From the NCBI RefSeq assembly GCF_000768315.1, contig NZ_AQQX01000004.1:186001-250000 (forward strand): a DNA stretch of 64,000 nucleotides, given 5' to 3'. Within the stretch, counting starts at the first letter, position 1, and every line of letters starts with the position of its first letter. Source of the stretch: Pseudooceanicola atlanticus (GTDB lineage: Bacteria > Pseudomonadota > Alphaproteobacteria > Rhodobacterales > Rhodobacteraceae). Under the pieces are notes generated by a model, which saw only the letters and a list, made by a program, of their open reading frames with translations, ran no database searches and was not told the DNA's origin. A program made the translations under genes and the position numbers. Below, piece by piece: positions 1-8,190 of the stretch.

Positions 1-384
1 GTTGCCGAACAGCACGTGATTGCCGCCCACCCTGACCTGATGCGCCGGGTTGCGCGGGGTCATGGTGAATTCGGACGGCGCGTGGGACAGCATCTCCATC
101 ACGAAGTCGCGGCCCATATAGACGATCTCTCCGTCCACACGGCAGCCGGCTTCGGCCAGGATCCGACAGGCTTCGGGGTTCAGGAAGGCGACACCGATCT
201 CTTCCAGCACGCGCATGGCAGTGTCGTGGATCGCCTCGATCCCCTCCTGCGGCATGGGCTCGGTGGGGCGGTCGGGGTTGACCGGAACGTGCCAGGGGGC
301 CTGCGTGACAATTGCGGGTCCACGACGCGCCGCATGCCCGGCCCGTCCGCCGCTGCGCCGCTTTTTCTTGAGCTCAACATCCAT
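1..384 (-). CDS. MttB-family (trimethylamine methyltransferase-like) protein, N-terminal part
   Basis: The reading frame runs off the left edge, so only the first 128 residues are visible. It opens with a basic RRSGGRAGHAARR stretch and continues with PTEPMPQEGIEAIHDTAMRVLEEIGV, which is the usual N-terminus of the MttB superfamily of corrinoid-dependent methyltransferases. A GGAGGG Shine-Dalgarno sits 6 bases before the ATG at 384. Members without pyrrolysine act on quaternary amines such as glycine betaine; others are uncharacterised. The visible part does not include the position that carries pyrrolysine in archaeal MttB, so the substrate cannot be read here. A carnitine-to-glycine-betaine module lies 10 kb away, which makes a methylamine role plausible but unproven. 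Confidence 0.82.
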   Translation of the reverse strand, partial: MDVELKKKRRSGGRAGHAARRGPAIVTQAPWHVPVNPDRPTEPMPQEGIEAIHDTAMRVLEEIGVAFLNPEACRILAEAGCRVDGEIVYMGRDFVMEMLSHAPSEFTMTPRNPAHQVRVGGNHVLFGN

Positions 385-491
385 GCCTGACCCTCCGGTT
401 GGATCAAGCAAACGCGCTTCGCCGTCGCCGCTCTGGCCGTTTTGCGACACGATCCGTCGGTTTTGACCCGCGCGGGGGTGGGAATTTCGCC

Positions 492-1184
492 TCAGGCAGC
501 GTCGAGCCAGTCGGGCAGATGGCCGATATGGGGCAGGATCACGTCGGCATGGGGCGACAATTCCGCCGGTCCCGCCAATCCCGTCAGAACGGCGATTGTG
601 ACCATGCCGGCGGCGCGCCCGGCGATCAGGTCATGAGTGCTGTCGCCGACCATCGCCACGCGGGCCGGGTCCAGGCCACAGGCCGACGCAAAAGCCAGCA
701 GCGGGGTCGGCGCGGGTTTCGCGCCATGTCCGCTATCGAAACCGATCAGCATCCGGAACCTGTCGGCCACCCCCGCCGCGCCCATATGAGCCCGCGCCGC
801 ATATTCGGAATCGTTGGTCATCACCCCCAGTTGCAACCCGCGTCCCGCAAGCTCTGCCAGCAGCGGCTCGAGCGGCACCGGCGGCTGCAAGGGGGCAGAG
901 GCGGCGCGGATCATCATCTCCTGCTCCAGCTCATCCACATCCCGCCCGGGAAGCGCGCTGGCGATGCATTCCGCAGCTTCGCGATTGGTCCCGGCGATGA
1001 TCGGGCTGGTCGGCGCGAACTGATCGGTGGCCAGGTCGAAATGCGCGGCGTCGGCAATGCGGCGGGCCAAGGCGTCATCGCCATCGGCCAGGTCGCGGAT
1101 CAGCGACGCCGCCCAGGCGTTCCACGTGGCCGCGAAATCGAACAACGTGCCGTCCTTGTCGAAGAGAATTCCATCCAGTTTCAT
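492..1184 (-). CDS. HAD-superfamily phosphatase, phosphoglycolate phosphatase-like
   Basis: A 230-residue HAD hydrolase of subfamily IA. Motif I is DKDGT near residue 9 (nucleophile and general acid aspartates), motif II is the TND near residue 115, motif III is the Lys in GAKPAP, and motif IV is GDSTHD near residue 180. The helical cap lies between motifs I and II. The family dephosphorylates small phosphate esters; phosphoglycolate is the commonest assigned substrate but cannot be proven from sequence. I chose the ATG at 1184; a GTG lies directly before it. It is transcribed divergently from a MarR regulator, with about 130 bases between them. Confidence 0.88.
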   Translation of the reverse strand: MKLDGILFDKDGTLFDFAATWNAWAASLIRDLADGDDALARRIADAAHFDLATDQFAPTSPIIAGTNREAAECIASALPGRDVDELEQEMMIRAASAPLQPPVPLEPLLAELAGRGLQLGVMTNDSEYAARAHMGAAGVADRFRMLIGFDSGHGAKPAPTPLLAFASACGLDPARVAMVGDSTHDLIAGRAAGMVTIAVLTGLAGPAELSPHADVILPHIGHLPDWLDAA

Positions 1185-1312
1185 CACCCTGTCCCCGCCT
1201 GCCCTGCTTGCCTGTAACCCCTGTCATCAGCGGAGAGATCCGGCGATGCGCGGCGAAGATGCGCTGCCCGGGACGGCTTGACAACCGTGTCGCCGTGCGG
1301 CCCTCTCGCCAT

Positions 1313-1798
1313 ATGGCTGTTTCCGGTTCCGACCACCCCGTTTCGTCCGAAAATGATGCGCCCTACCGGCTGCATGAATCGCTGGGCTATCACCTTTCGC
1401 TGGCCGCCCGCCTTCAGGAACGGCGGCTGGAAGAGCGCCTGCGCGAGATCGGCCTGAACCGCACGACATGGTGTGTCCTGCTCGCCGTCGCCAATGAGGG
1501 CCTGTCGCAACCCTCTGATATCGCGGAGTTTGTCGGGATCGACCGCACGGCCACCTCGCGTGCCCTGCGCGGGATGGAGGCCGATGGCCTGTTGGCGCGC
1601 CGCTCGGGCAAGGAAGACCGCAGGACGCGGCAGATCACGTTGACGCCCAAGGGCGAACGCGCGGTTGCCGAGGGCACCCCGCATGCCCGCGAAAACGGGC
1701 GCGTGATCGCCGGACAGCTGAGCCCCGAGGAACATCAGGACCTGATGCGGATGCTGCGGCAGTTGATCGACGAAAACCCGGGGTTGTCGACGCTCTGA
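1313..1798 (+). CDS. MarR-family transcriptional regulator
   Basis: A 161-residue winged helix-turn-helix regulator. The recognition region is QPSDIAEFVGIDRTATSRALRGMEADGLL, followed by the wing GKEDRRTRQITLTPKG typical of MarR proteins. These bind DNA as dimers and usually repress a neighbouring gene until a small ligand binds. I placed the start at the ATG at 1313, shortly before the conserved YRLHESLGYHLSLAARL dimerisation helix. The frame is open further upstream to 1208, but no good ribosome binding site marks either start. Its obvious neighbour is the divergent HAD phosphatase; the ligand is unknown. Confidence 0.87.
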   Translation: MAVSGSDHPVSSENDAPYRLHESLGYHLSLAARLQERRLEERLREIGLNRTTWCVLLAVANEGLSQPSDIAEFVGIDRTATSRALRGMEADGLLARRSGKEDRRTRQITLTPKGERAVAEGTPHARENGRVIAGQLSPEEHQDLMRMLRQLIDENPGLSTL

Positions 1799-1815
1799 TC
1801 CAGCGGCGGCAAGCG

Positions 1816-2094
1816 TCAGGTCCAGTGGACCTGTTCGCCCCCCGGCAGCGCGGCCCGTGCCCGCATCGGAACGTCATAGGCCAGCCCCTGCGCATCGCAG
1901 CATTCCACCACCCAGGCGTCATCCATCAGCAGGAAATCGAGCACGGACCCCAGGAATTCCGGCTCTGCGGCGCGGTCGCGCAGCTCACCCTCTCCGACAC
2001 CGGTGGCGCCCAGGAAGACAGGCAACAGCTCGTCATTGCCAATCAGCCAGGCCAGGCAGCCAAGCGCGGCGGTTTCAGCCTGTTCCTGTTTCAT
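1816..2094 (-). CDS. DUF3572 family protein
   Basis: A 92-residue protein with the family hallmark ALGCLAWLIGNDELLPVFLGATG near its N-terminus and a short helical remainder ending in VHWT. The family is nearly confined to alphaproteobacteria, and members often lie next to pleD, as here, where they are divergently transcribed. No enzymatic motif, signal peptide or membrane segment is visible and the function is unknown. The gene converges with the MarR gene with only 17 bases between stops. Confidence 0.85.
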   Translation of the reverse strand: MKQEQAETAALGCLAWLIGNDELLPVFLGATGVGEGELRDRAAEPEFLGSVLDFLLMDDAWVVECCDAQGLAYDVPMRARAALPGGEQVHWT

Positions 2095-2219
2095 CCGATA
2101 CCTCGTTGACCTAGCGGAATGTCGCCGATTTCAGAAAGTAGCCGAAGCTATGGCAACGCTTTCTTAACCAGTTTCAACAAATGATCACCACACGCAATCT
2201 TGCGCAAGGCGGAGGCAGA

Positions 2220-3656
2220 ATGCCCGGACGTATCCTGATAGCAGATGATCGATTTGCCTCGCGGCTGATGTTGAGCGCGCTGTTCGGCGGCGCCTATTAC
2301 GACATCCTTCAGGTCGATCGCAGTGACGCGGTACTGCCCACGGCACGGGCGGAGCGTCCAGGTGCCATCGTCATTTCCGACTGGATCGCCGGCGAAGGCG
2401 CGCGCAGCTTGTGCGACGCGCTGCGTCGTGATCCGGCAACGTCGGATATCCTGCGCATTGTCGTGACGGACCGGATCGACCACGGCCGCAACGCCACGCT
2501 GATCGACGCGGGCGCCGATGACGTGATCGCGCGGTCCTGCCCGGACGAGGAATTCCTGGCCCGGATGACCCGCCTGCTGCAACACAAGTCGCAGCTTGCA
2601 GAATTGCAATTACGCGATGTCGCCCCCCGCCCGTCCGGGCTGGCCGAATTCGACGCCCCGTTTCACGGCCCCGGTCGGATCGGCCTCCTGTCCTCCCGGC
2701 CAGAGGCGCAGGCCTGGGTCACCGACCTGCACAAAGTATTGGGCCGAGAAATCTCGGCGAAGCCGGATCTTCTGAGGGGCGAGTCAGAGCTTCCGTCCGG
2801 CACGGACGTCCTGCTGATCGACTCCGAGACGCTGGGCACGGACAGCACCCTGCGCCGCGTGGCCCAGACCATGCGCCTGTCCGAAGCACGGAGGCCGCAG
2901 GTCATTGTCCTGAGCGATCCGAACACGCCCAGCCTCGCGCGGCGGGCGCTGGAAATGGGCGCGCACGGCATCCTGCACACGCCCTTCGACCCGGACGAAG
3001 CCACGGCCCGCATCCGCCTGCACCTGCAGCGCCGGACCGAATTGACCCGCCTGCGTGCGCGGCTGCGCAACGGATTGCGCTCGGCCCTGCTGGACCCGCT
3101 GACGGGGCTCTACAATCGCCGCTATGCCCTGCCCCGGCTGGACCAGCTGATGCAGGAGGTGCGGGCCGATCAGAGCCCCGCAGCGCTCATCATGGCCGAT
3201 CTCGATCACTTCAAGTGGATCAATGACACCCATGGCCACAGCGCCGGCGACACGGTTCTGGCCGCCGTCGCCAATGTCATCCGGTCCCAGATCGACGGGA
3301 TGGGCTTTGCCGCCCGGATCGGCGGAGAGGAGTTCCTGCTCGCCCTGCCCTCGGCCGGGAAACTGGCCGCGCTGACGCTGGCCCGCCGGATCAAGGCAGA
3401 GGTGGAGGGGATGGTGACAAAAGCCCCTGCCGGGCAAGAGGACCTGAAGGTGACGCTGTCGATCGGTGTCGCGATCATCACGCCCGATGCGCTGATCCCG
3501 GGCAGCACCGCATCCAAGGAAACCGCACGCTTCATGGCCCAGGCCGATGCCGCGCTGTACGAGGCGAAGCAGAAGGGCCGCAACCGGATCTGCGGCGATG
3601 TCGATATCGTCACGCGTGGCGGCGTGTCGCCCGGCAAGCTGGCCCTGCGCGGCTGA
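2220..3656 (+). CDS. pleD: PleD-type diguanylate cyclase response regulator (REC-REC-GGDEF)
   Basis: A 478-residue cytoplasmic protein with two receiver domains followed by a GGDEF domain that makes cyclic di-GMP from two GTP. In the first receiver the acidic pocket is Asp9/Asp10 and the phospho-acceptor is Asp54 (VISDW); the usual Lys-Pro is replaced by Arg-Ser. The second receiver is degenerate. The cyclase active site GGEEF spans residues 368–372. The allosteric inhibition site, RxxD in Caulobacter PleD at 359–362, reads DGMG here, so product inhibition through that site is probably lost. The start at 2220 is fixed by a GGAGG 6 bases upstream; an ATG 39 bases earlier lacks one. Confidence 0.93.
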   Translation: MPGRILIADDRFASRLMLSALFGGAYYDILQVDRSDAVLPTARAERPGAIVISDWIAGEGARSLCDALRRDPATSDILRIVVTDRIDHGRNATLIDAGADDVIARSCPDEEFLARMTRLLQHKSQLAELQLRDVAPRPSGLAEFDAPFHGPGRIGLLSSRPEAQAWVTDLHKVLGREISAKPDLLRGESELPSGTDVLLIDSETLGTDSTLRRVAQTMRLSEARRPQVIVLSDPNTPSLARRALEMGAHGILHTPFDPDEATARIRLHLQRRTELTRLRARLRNGLRSALLDPLTGLYNRRYALPRLDQLMQEVRADQSPAALIMADLDHFKWINDTHGHSAGDTVLAAVANVIRSQIDGMGFAARIGGEEFLLALPSAGKLAALTLARRIKAEVEGMVTKAPAGQEDLKVTLSIGVAIITPDALIPGSTASKETARFMAQADAALYEAKQKGRNRICGDVDIVTRGGVSPGKLALRG

Positions 3657-3676
3657 CGCCGTCGCGGGCCAGGCGG

Positions 3677-4180
3677 TCAGTCGCGGTCGTACTTGCGCGG
3701 CGGCTTGCCCTCGGCCATCCGCTGAACTCCCTCCTCCAACCGGTCCGCAAAGGCGGCACGGTCCTCGGCGCTCATCTCCACGATCCGCTCCATCAACAGC
3801 CGTTGGCCAAGGGCGATGCGGTCCGTGGCCGCGTTCAGCTGGCGATCGAGCGATGCCTGGACCCGCGCGGCATCGAAAGGATTTGCCCGCAGCGCTCCGA
3901 TCACGTCGCGGTAATCCGCCGCGATCTCTTCGCGCGAGGGGCGGTCCTTGCGGTATTCGCGTCGCAGCGCCTGGCCAATGGCATGGCGATCCTCGTGGGT
4001 AAGCGCAAAGGTCAGCGGCCCGCCCATCCGGTCGACACGCGGCACGCGACGGTCCGGGCGGTCGTTCAGGAAATGCCCGACCACCGCGCCTGCCACCAGC
4101 AGGTTCAGCGCCAGCGACACGAACAGAACGATCCGAAGCAGGCCGCGACGTCGAGGTTTTTCAGGGGTTTGCGAGGTCAT
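3677..4180 (-). CDS. Periplasmic heavy-metal sensor-like (Spy/CnrX-type) protein
   Basis: A 167-residue protein with one N-terminal membrane segment (about residues 14–36, GLLRIVLFVSLALNLLVAGA) and a helical periplasmic part rich in Arg, Asp and Glu. The pattern resembles the metal-resistance/Spy fold: helices around LTHEDRHAIGQALRREYRKDRPSREE and RIALGQRLLMERIVEMSAEDRAAFADRL. Such proteins sit beside ECF sigma factors and act as periplasmic sensors or chaperones. Its ATG overlaps the stop of the upstream gene by 4 bases (ATGA), so it is the last gene of a sigma factor operon. It is likely part of the signal-sensing side of that system. Metal binding is not shown by an obvious His/Cys cluster. 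Confidence 0.78.
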   Translation of the reverse strand: MTSQTPEKPRRRGLLRIVLFVSLALNLLVAGAVVGHFLNDRPDRRVPRVDRMGGPLTFALTHEDRHAIGQALRREYRKDRPSREEIAADYRDVIGALRANPFDAARVQASLDRQLNAATDRIALGQRLLMERIVEMSAEDRAAFADRLEEGVQRMAEGKPPRKYDRD

Positions 4181-4569
4181 GATCCCTCCGCCAGGTTGAG
4201 CGACAGCATGTAACCCGGGATCGGGTCCACGAGATAGATGTCGTCTTCGGTGGTTTCGGCCGCACCGGTCAGGTCAGAGGCCAATGTCTGCAGCATCGCC
4301 GGCGGCACCGCCCCGATCCAGAGCCCGGCCACCCCGGCCGTGGCCAGGCCGGCCAGCGCGGGCCAGCCGCCGATCGTCGCGATCAACTGGGACCAGAAGC
4401 CGCGGCGCGCAACGGGCGCCGGGGCCGCGGCACGGCCCGGTTGCATGTCCAGCGCCTGCGCGGTCATCCGCGCCAGCGCGTCGTCGGACAGTCGCGGCCT
4501 GTCCCGCCGGGCCGCGTCGAAGAAGACCTCGAGGCCTTCGGGATCATCACGTCTGTCAGTCATCGTCAC
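4177..4569 (-). CDS. Small membrane protein, probable anti-sigma factor of the adjacent ECF sigma
   Basis: A 130-residue protein with a cytoplasmic N-terminal half (FFDAARRDRPRLSDDALARMTAQAL), one membrane segment around residues 70–90 (ALAGLATAGVAGLWIGAV) and a short periplasmic tail containing EDDIYLVDPIPGYML. The layout, its overlap with the sigma gene (14 bases) and its overlap with the periplasmic sensor gene (4 bases) fit an anti-sigma factor. I see no ZAS zinc motif (HxxxCxxC). Homologues in this family of bacteria are, to my memory, sometimes labelled dihydroorotate dehydrogenase, which nothing in this sequence supports. Confidence 0.68.
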   Translation of the reverse strand: MTMTDRRDDPEGLEVFFDAARRDRPRLSDDALARMTAQALDMQPGRAAAPAPVARRGFWSQLIATIGGWPALAGLATAGVAGLWIGAVPPAMLQTLASDLTGAAETTEDDIYLVDPIPGYMLSLNLAEGS

Positions 4570-5152
4570 GGTACCCCAGTGTTTCCTTGAGCCCCGAAAG
4601 CGCCTTGGCCAATCCCCGCTTGCCCCGCGCCGTCAGGCTTTCGACCGCTTCAACACCGATCCCCATGACATGGGCGATGTCGGGGTTGGCCAACCCCTCC
4701 AGGTGGCGCAGAACGACCGCCTGTCTCTGCCTGTCAGGCAGCGTCTCCAGCGCGTCCTGCAAGGCCTCGGCCCGCGCACGGACCTGCATCTGTTCGACCA
4801 CGCCCGGCTGCCCGTCCTCGGGTTCAGGGATGGCGTCGATATCCACCGTGCCACCACGCCGACGGCGGTGGCGGTCGGTCACCAGGTTGGCGGTCACGCG
4901 ATAGAGCCAGGTGGTCACCTTGGCCTCTCCCTGCCGCCAGTCCGGCGCGATCTGCCACAGGCGCATCAGCGCCTCCTGGGTGATGTCCTCGGCCTCGGCC
5001 GCATCGCCCAGCAGGCGATAGGCATGGGCATGGACAACCGGGGCCAGGCGCGCGGTCAACAGACGCGCGGCCGCCGGATCCCCGTTGGCATAGAGCACCA
5101 GCAAGGCATCGTCGTCCAGTCGGTCCAGATCGTCGAAGGGCATCTGCGTCAT
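4556..5152 (-). CDS. ECF-type RNA polymerase sigma factor
   Basis: A 198-residue sigma-70 family protein with only regions 2 and 4. Region 2 is visible as HAYRLLGDAAEAEDITQEALMRLWQ and region 2.4 as KVTTWLYRVTANLVTDRHRR; region 4 is LPDRQRQAVVLRHLEGLANPDIAHVMGIGVEAVESLTARGKRGL. Such factors redirect RNA polymerase to a small regulon when their anti-sigma releases them. I chose the ATG at 5152 (MTQMPFDDL); an ATG three codons later is equally possible. It starts an overlapping three-gene set with a probable anti-sigma and a periplasmic sensor, and an EF-hand protein gene lies just upstream on the same strand. A GGGAAC at 5171–5176 on the coding strand could be an ECF -35 element for self-activation. 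Confidence 0.92.
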   Translation of the reverse strand: MTQMPFDDLDRLDDDALLVLYANGDPAAARLLTARLAPVVHAHAYRLLGDAAEAEDITQEALMRLWQIAPDWRQGEAKVTTWLYRVTANLVTDRHRRRRGGTVDIDAIPEPEDGQPGVVEQMQVRARAEALQDALETLPDRQRQAVVLRHLEGLANPDIAHVMGIGVEAVESLTARGKRGLAKALSGLKETLGYRDDD

Positions 5153-5203
5153 GTCCAGCGGGCGTAACCTGTTCCCATGGGCCGCGCAATCGGGCCCGGA
5201 GGA

Positions 5204-5241
5204 GGATCGGCCCCGACGCACCTGCGCCCCGGGGCCGATCC
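5204..5241 (-). other. Strong hairpin between EF-hand and sigma factor genes
   Basis: A perfect 12-base-pair stem (5204–5215 with 5230–5241) around a 14-base loop sits 13 bases after the EF-hand stop and about 50 bases before the sigma start. No U-tract follows on either strand, so it is not a standard intrinsic terminator. It may stabilise or process the upstream message, or limit read-through into the sigma gene. Confidence 0.5.
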
Positions 5242-5253
5242 CTGCTGCTCGGC

Positions 5254-5787
5254 TCAGTTGTCGCGGTGACCTTTCATCCAGCGCTTGCCGTGTTCGCCAT
5301 GCTCGCCGTGGCGGCGCTCCATCTTCTTGGCGCGGTCGCCGAAGCGCTCGCGGGCCTGGACCAGTTCGTCTTCCGAGATCGCGCCGTCATCGTCGCGGTC
5401 AAGGCGGGAGAACATCATCGCGCTGCGCGGCGGGTCCATTTCCTCGGCCGACAGCATGCCGTCGCCATCCGTGTCCATGCGTTCGATCATGCCCTGCATG
5501 CGGTCGTTCATCCGCTGGGCGCGCTGCGCCTCGGCACGGGCGACCAGTTCCTCGACCGACAGCACGCCATCGCCATTGGTGTCGGCCTCGGCAAAGCGGG
5601 CCGCACGGGCGGCGGTCATTTCGTCCTGGGTCACCTTGCCATCGCCATCGGTATCGGCGGCGGAAAAGTCGAACATCGGGCCACGGGGGCCGCGCGGGCC
5701 ATCGCCGCGATCCTGTGCGGCCAGCGGCAGCGCGGTCGCGGTGAGGGCCAGGATCAGGGCGCCGGTCAGAACTTTTGTGCGTTTCAT
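5254..5787 (-). CDS. Exported EF-hand calcium-binding protein
   Basis: A 177-residue secreted protein. The first 24 residues (MKRTKVLTGALILALTATALPLAA) form a signal peptide, probably cleaved at LAA-QD. Four EF-hand loops follow: DTDGDGKVTQDE, DTNGDGVLSVEE, DTDGDGMLSAEE and DRDDDGAISEDE, all with the acidic positions for calcium. The C-terminus is rich in His, Lys and Arg (ERRHGEHGEHGKRWMKGH) and might bind metal. It sits directly upstream of the ECF sigma operon on the same strand and may be its target or its periplasmic partner. A GGAGAG precedes the ATG. Confidence 0.87.
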   Translation of the reverse strand: MKRTKVLTGALILALTATALPLAAQDRGDGPRGPRGPMFDFSAADTDGDGKVTQDEMTAARAARFAEADTNGDGVLSVEELVARAEAQRAQRMNDRMQGMIERMDTDGDGMLSAEEMDPPRSAMMFSRLDRDDDGAISEDELVQARERFGDRAKKMERRHGEHGEHGKRWMKGHRDN

Positions 5788-6073
5788 TTCAGATCTCTCC
5801 GTCTTATTGACTGCTTTTCAGAAGCGACCCGCGGCTCTCTCCGCTGGCCTCTCGTACACTCATACGGGGGGCGGGATCTTTTCCGTCGCGGACCTGTAGA
5901 TTTTTTTCTTGGGCCCCGGACGCCCCACGGCGACAGCGCGACATCCCGACGCAAGGACATTGCGCGCACTTTCAAAACAGGGTGGGGATCGCCAGTTTGG
6001 GCCTCGTGTCGCTACCGGCACCCGGAACACTGCCTGTCATGGCCCCGCCCTGCCGCGCCTTCGCGAGGATGCA

Positions 6074-6481
6074 ATGAAAGATACCCAGATGGTCCAAGAC
6101 CCTCATCAGGTGACCGAAGAACGTCCGGTCTGGCCCGCATTGCGCCGGGGCTGGCGGCGGAAATGTCCCAATTGCGGATCGGGTCCGCTGCTGAAGGGTT
6201 ATCTCAAGGTGCGCGATCACTGTCCCGTCTGTCGGGAAGAACTGCATCACCACCGCGCGGATGACGGGCCGGCCTACCTGACGATCCTGATCGTCGGCCA
6301 CCTGATGGCGCCGTCGCTTCTGATGGTCTTCACGGCCTTTCAGCCCGAACCGCTGGTGCTGTTCACCTGTTTCGCTATTGGCACGGTCGCGCTCTCCCTC
6401 TACCTTCTGCCGAGATTGAAAGGGGCGCTGGTCGGGTTCCAATGGGCTCGGCTGATGCACGGTTTTGGAAAATCGCGCTGA
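6074..6481 (+). CDS. DUF983 family membrane protein
   Basis: A 135-residue protein with a rubredoxin-like zinc knuckle (CPNCGSG near residue 33 and CPVCREELHHHRADD near residue 53) followed by two membrane segments (YLTILIVGHLMAPSLLMVF and LVLFTCFAIGTVALSLYLL). This is the DUF983 layout, common in alphaproteobacteria and often near cytochrome oxidase genes; its role is not established. The ATG at 6074 is preceded by GAGGA at a good distance. The 286 bases upstream (5788–6073) hold no gene that I can see. Confidence 0.85.
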   Translation: MKDTQMVQDPHQVTEERPVWPALRRGWRRKCPNCGSGPLLKGYLKVRDHCPVCREELHHHRADDGPAYLTILIVGHLMAPSLLMVFTAFQPEPLVLFTCFAIGTVALSLYLLPRLKGALVGFQWARLMHGFGKSR

Positions 6482-6529
6482 TTTCCGCCCCGCGGACCCC
6501 GGTCCGCATTCTGGGAGGAAGAGCCGTAT

Positions 6530-7264
6530 ATGAGTAGTACCGAAACCGTTTCCGCGCCGATCGACAAGTCGCAGATCCGCAACGCCGCCACCGTGATCGC
6601 CCTGCGCGACCGCAAGACAGAGCCGAAGGTCCTGATGGGCCAGCGCGGCGCCAAAGCGGTGTTCATGCCCAACAAGGTGGTTTTTCCCGGCGGCGCGGTC
6701 GATCCCGGAGACGCGGGTATCCCGCTGGCGGCCCCGATCCCGATGCCCTGCGCCGACCGGCTGGAGGAGGAGAGCGAGCCGGGCCTGGTCCATGCGCTTG
6801 GCGCGGCGGCGATCCGCGAATTGTGGGAAGAAACCGGCCTGATCCTGGGACGCCCCGGATCCTGGGCGTCACCGCCACCGGCCGATTGGGAAACCTTCGC
6901 GGCCACCGGCCATATCCCGGACGCATCCGCCCTGCGCTTCGTGTTCCGCGCGATCACACCGCCGGGCCGCCCGCGCCGGTTCGATGCGCGGTTCTTCGTG
7001 CTGGATGCGGACGAAGCGGTCGTCAGCGACCTGGACGATTTCAGCGCCGCCTGCGACGAGCTGTCGAACCTGCAATGGATCCCATTGGCCGAAGCGCGCA
7101 GCTTCGACCTGCCTTTCATCACCGAGGTCGTCTTGGCCGAAGTGCAGCAGCGCGCCTCGGATCCGACCCCGCCCGCCAGCGTCCCCTTCTTTGCCAACAA
7201 CGCCGAAAACCGGGCGTTCAAGCGCCTGCGCGGCCTGGTCGACCTGAAGAACCGGCCGGACTGA
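6530..7264 (+). CDS. Nudix hydrolase with a split Nudix box (NUDT19-like)
   Basis: A 244-residue Nudix protein. The Nudix signature is present but interrupted: GGAVDPGD near residue 54 and AAIRELWEETGL near residue 95 are separated by about 35 residues instead of a few. A similar long insertion in the box is known in the NUDT19/acyl-CoA diphosphatase group, so a CoA-type diphosphate is a reasonable substrate guess. The remainder (RFDARFFVLDADEAV, SNLQWIPLAEARSFDLPFIT) matches the family fold. It lies 48 bases behind the DUF983 gene and may share its transcript. Confidence 0.85.
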   Translation: MSSTETVSAPIDKSQIRNAATVIALRDRKTEPKVLMGQRGAKAVFMPNKVVFPGGAVDPGDAGIPLAAPIPMPCADRLEEESEPGLVHALGAAAIRELWEETGLILGRPGSWASPPPADWETFAATGHIPDASALRFVFRAITPPGRPRRFDARFFVLDADEAVVSDLDDFSAACDELSNLQWIPLAEARSFDLPFITEVVLAEVQQRASDPTPPASVPFFANNAENRAFKRLRGLVDLKNRPD

Positions 7265-7289
7265 GCCAGACCGGCCCTGGCCGGCTCAG
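7261..7289. terminator. Hairpin between convergent Nudix and EamA genes
   Basis: CTGAGCC and GGCTCAG pair around an inner GGCC/GGCC stem, and the element overlaps both stop codon regions. There is no T-run on either side, so a transcription-stopping role is uncertain. Confidence 0.35.
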
Positions 7290-8176
7290 GTCACCGCGAC
7301 AAGTACGATGACGGAAACGGTGATGAGCGTGATGCCCACCACCTCTTTCCGCGTCACGCGTTCGTGGAAGAACAGGACCGATGCGAACAGCGACAGGATC
7401 ACCTCGAGCTGGCCGAGCGCAAAGACATAGCCCGCATTCTGCAGGCTGAAGGCGGAAAACCAACAGAACGAGCCGCCCAGAGAGGTCAGGCCGATCCAGC
7501 TGGCCCGCCGCCAGGCCTTGGCCACGCGCGTGATCTCTCCGGGTTCGCGCACCAGTAGCCACGCGCCCAGGCACAGGTTCTGCACCAGCAAAACCCCGCT
7601 GAGCGCGATGAGCGCCCGCAGCCATGGCTCGCCCTCGACGGCCAGCGTCGCGCCGCGATAGCTGACGGCAGAGATCGCGAAGAACAGCCCCGACACCACG
7701 CCCAGCACCACCGCGCGCCCGGTCAGGATCGACCACCAGCTGGCGCCTTCGACCTTGGGCGGGTCCGACAGGAACAGCACGCCGAGCACCCCCAGCACCA
7801 TGGCCGCGAACCCGGCCCAAGAGACGCCCTCGCCCAGGATCACGATGCCGACCAGCACGGTCAGCAGGACCTCGGATTTCTTCAGCGTGATGCCGACGGC
7901 GAAATTCCGGCTCTGGAAAAGCAGGACGACGCAGACAGTGCCGAGGATCTGGGCCAGCCCCCCGGCCACCGCATAGAGCCAGTATCCCGCACCGAAACTG
8001 GGCCAGTCGGCCAGGATGATCGCGGTCGCGACCCAGACGATCGGCGCCGAATAAACGAAGCGCGCCATCGTCGCGCCGCCCGCACTCAACCCGCTGGAGG
8101 CCATGACCTTTTGCAGCATGAAGCGGGCCGTCTGAAACACGACCGCGCCGAGGGTATATATGATCCACGCATCCAT
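7286..8176 (-). CDS. EamA/DMT-superfamily transporter
   Basis: A 296-residue integral membrane protein with about ten hydrophobic segments in two repeated halves, the layout of the drug/metabolite transporter superfamily. The first half ends around LSDPPKVEG, and the second starts at WWSILTGRAVVLGVVSGLFFAISAVSYRG. These carriers export or import small metabolites; the substrate cannot be read from the sequence. It converges with the Nudix gene and is followed upstream by the desaturase gene 14 bases away on the same strand. Confidence 0.85.
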   Translation of the reverse strand: MDAWIIYTLGAVVFQTARFMLQKVMASSGLSAGGATMARFVYSAPIVWVATAIILADWPSFGAGYWLYAVAGGLAQILGTVCVVLLFQSRNFAVGITLKKSEVLLTVLVGIVILGEGVSWAGFAAMVLGVLGVLFLSDPPKVEGASWWSILTGRAVVLGVVSGLFFAISAVSYRGATLAVEGEPWLRALIALSGVLLVQNLCLGAWLLVREPGEITRVAKAWRRASWIGLTSLGGSFCWFSAFSLQNAGYVFALGQLEVILSLFASVLFFHERVTRKEVVGITLITVSVIVLVAVT

Positions 8177-8190
8177 ATGCGTGCTATGGG

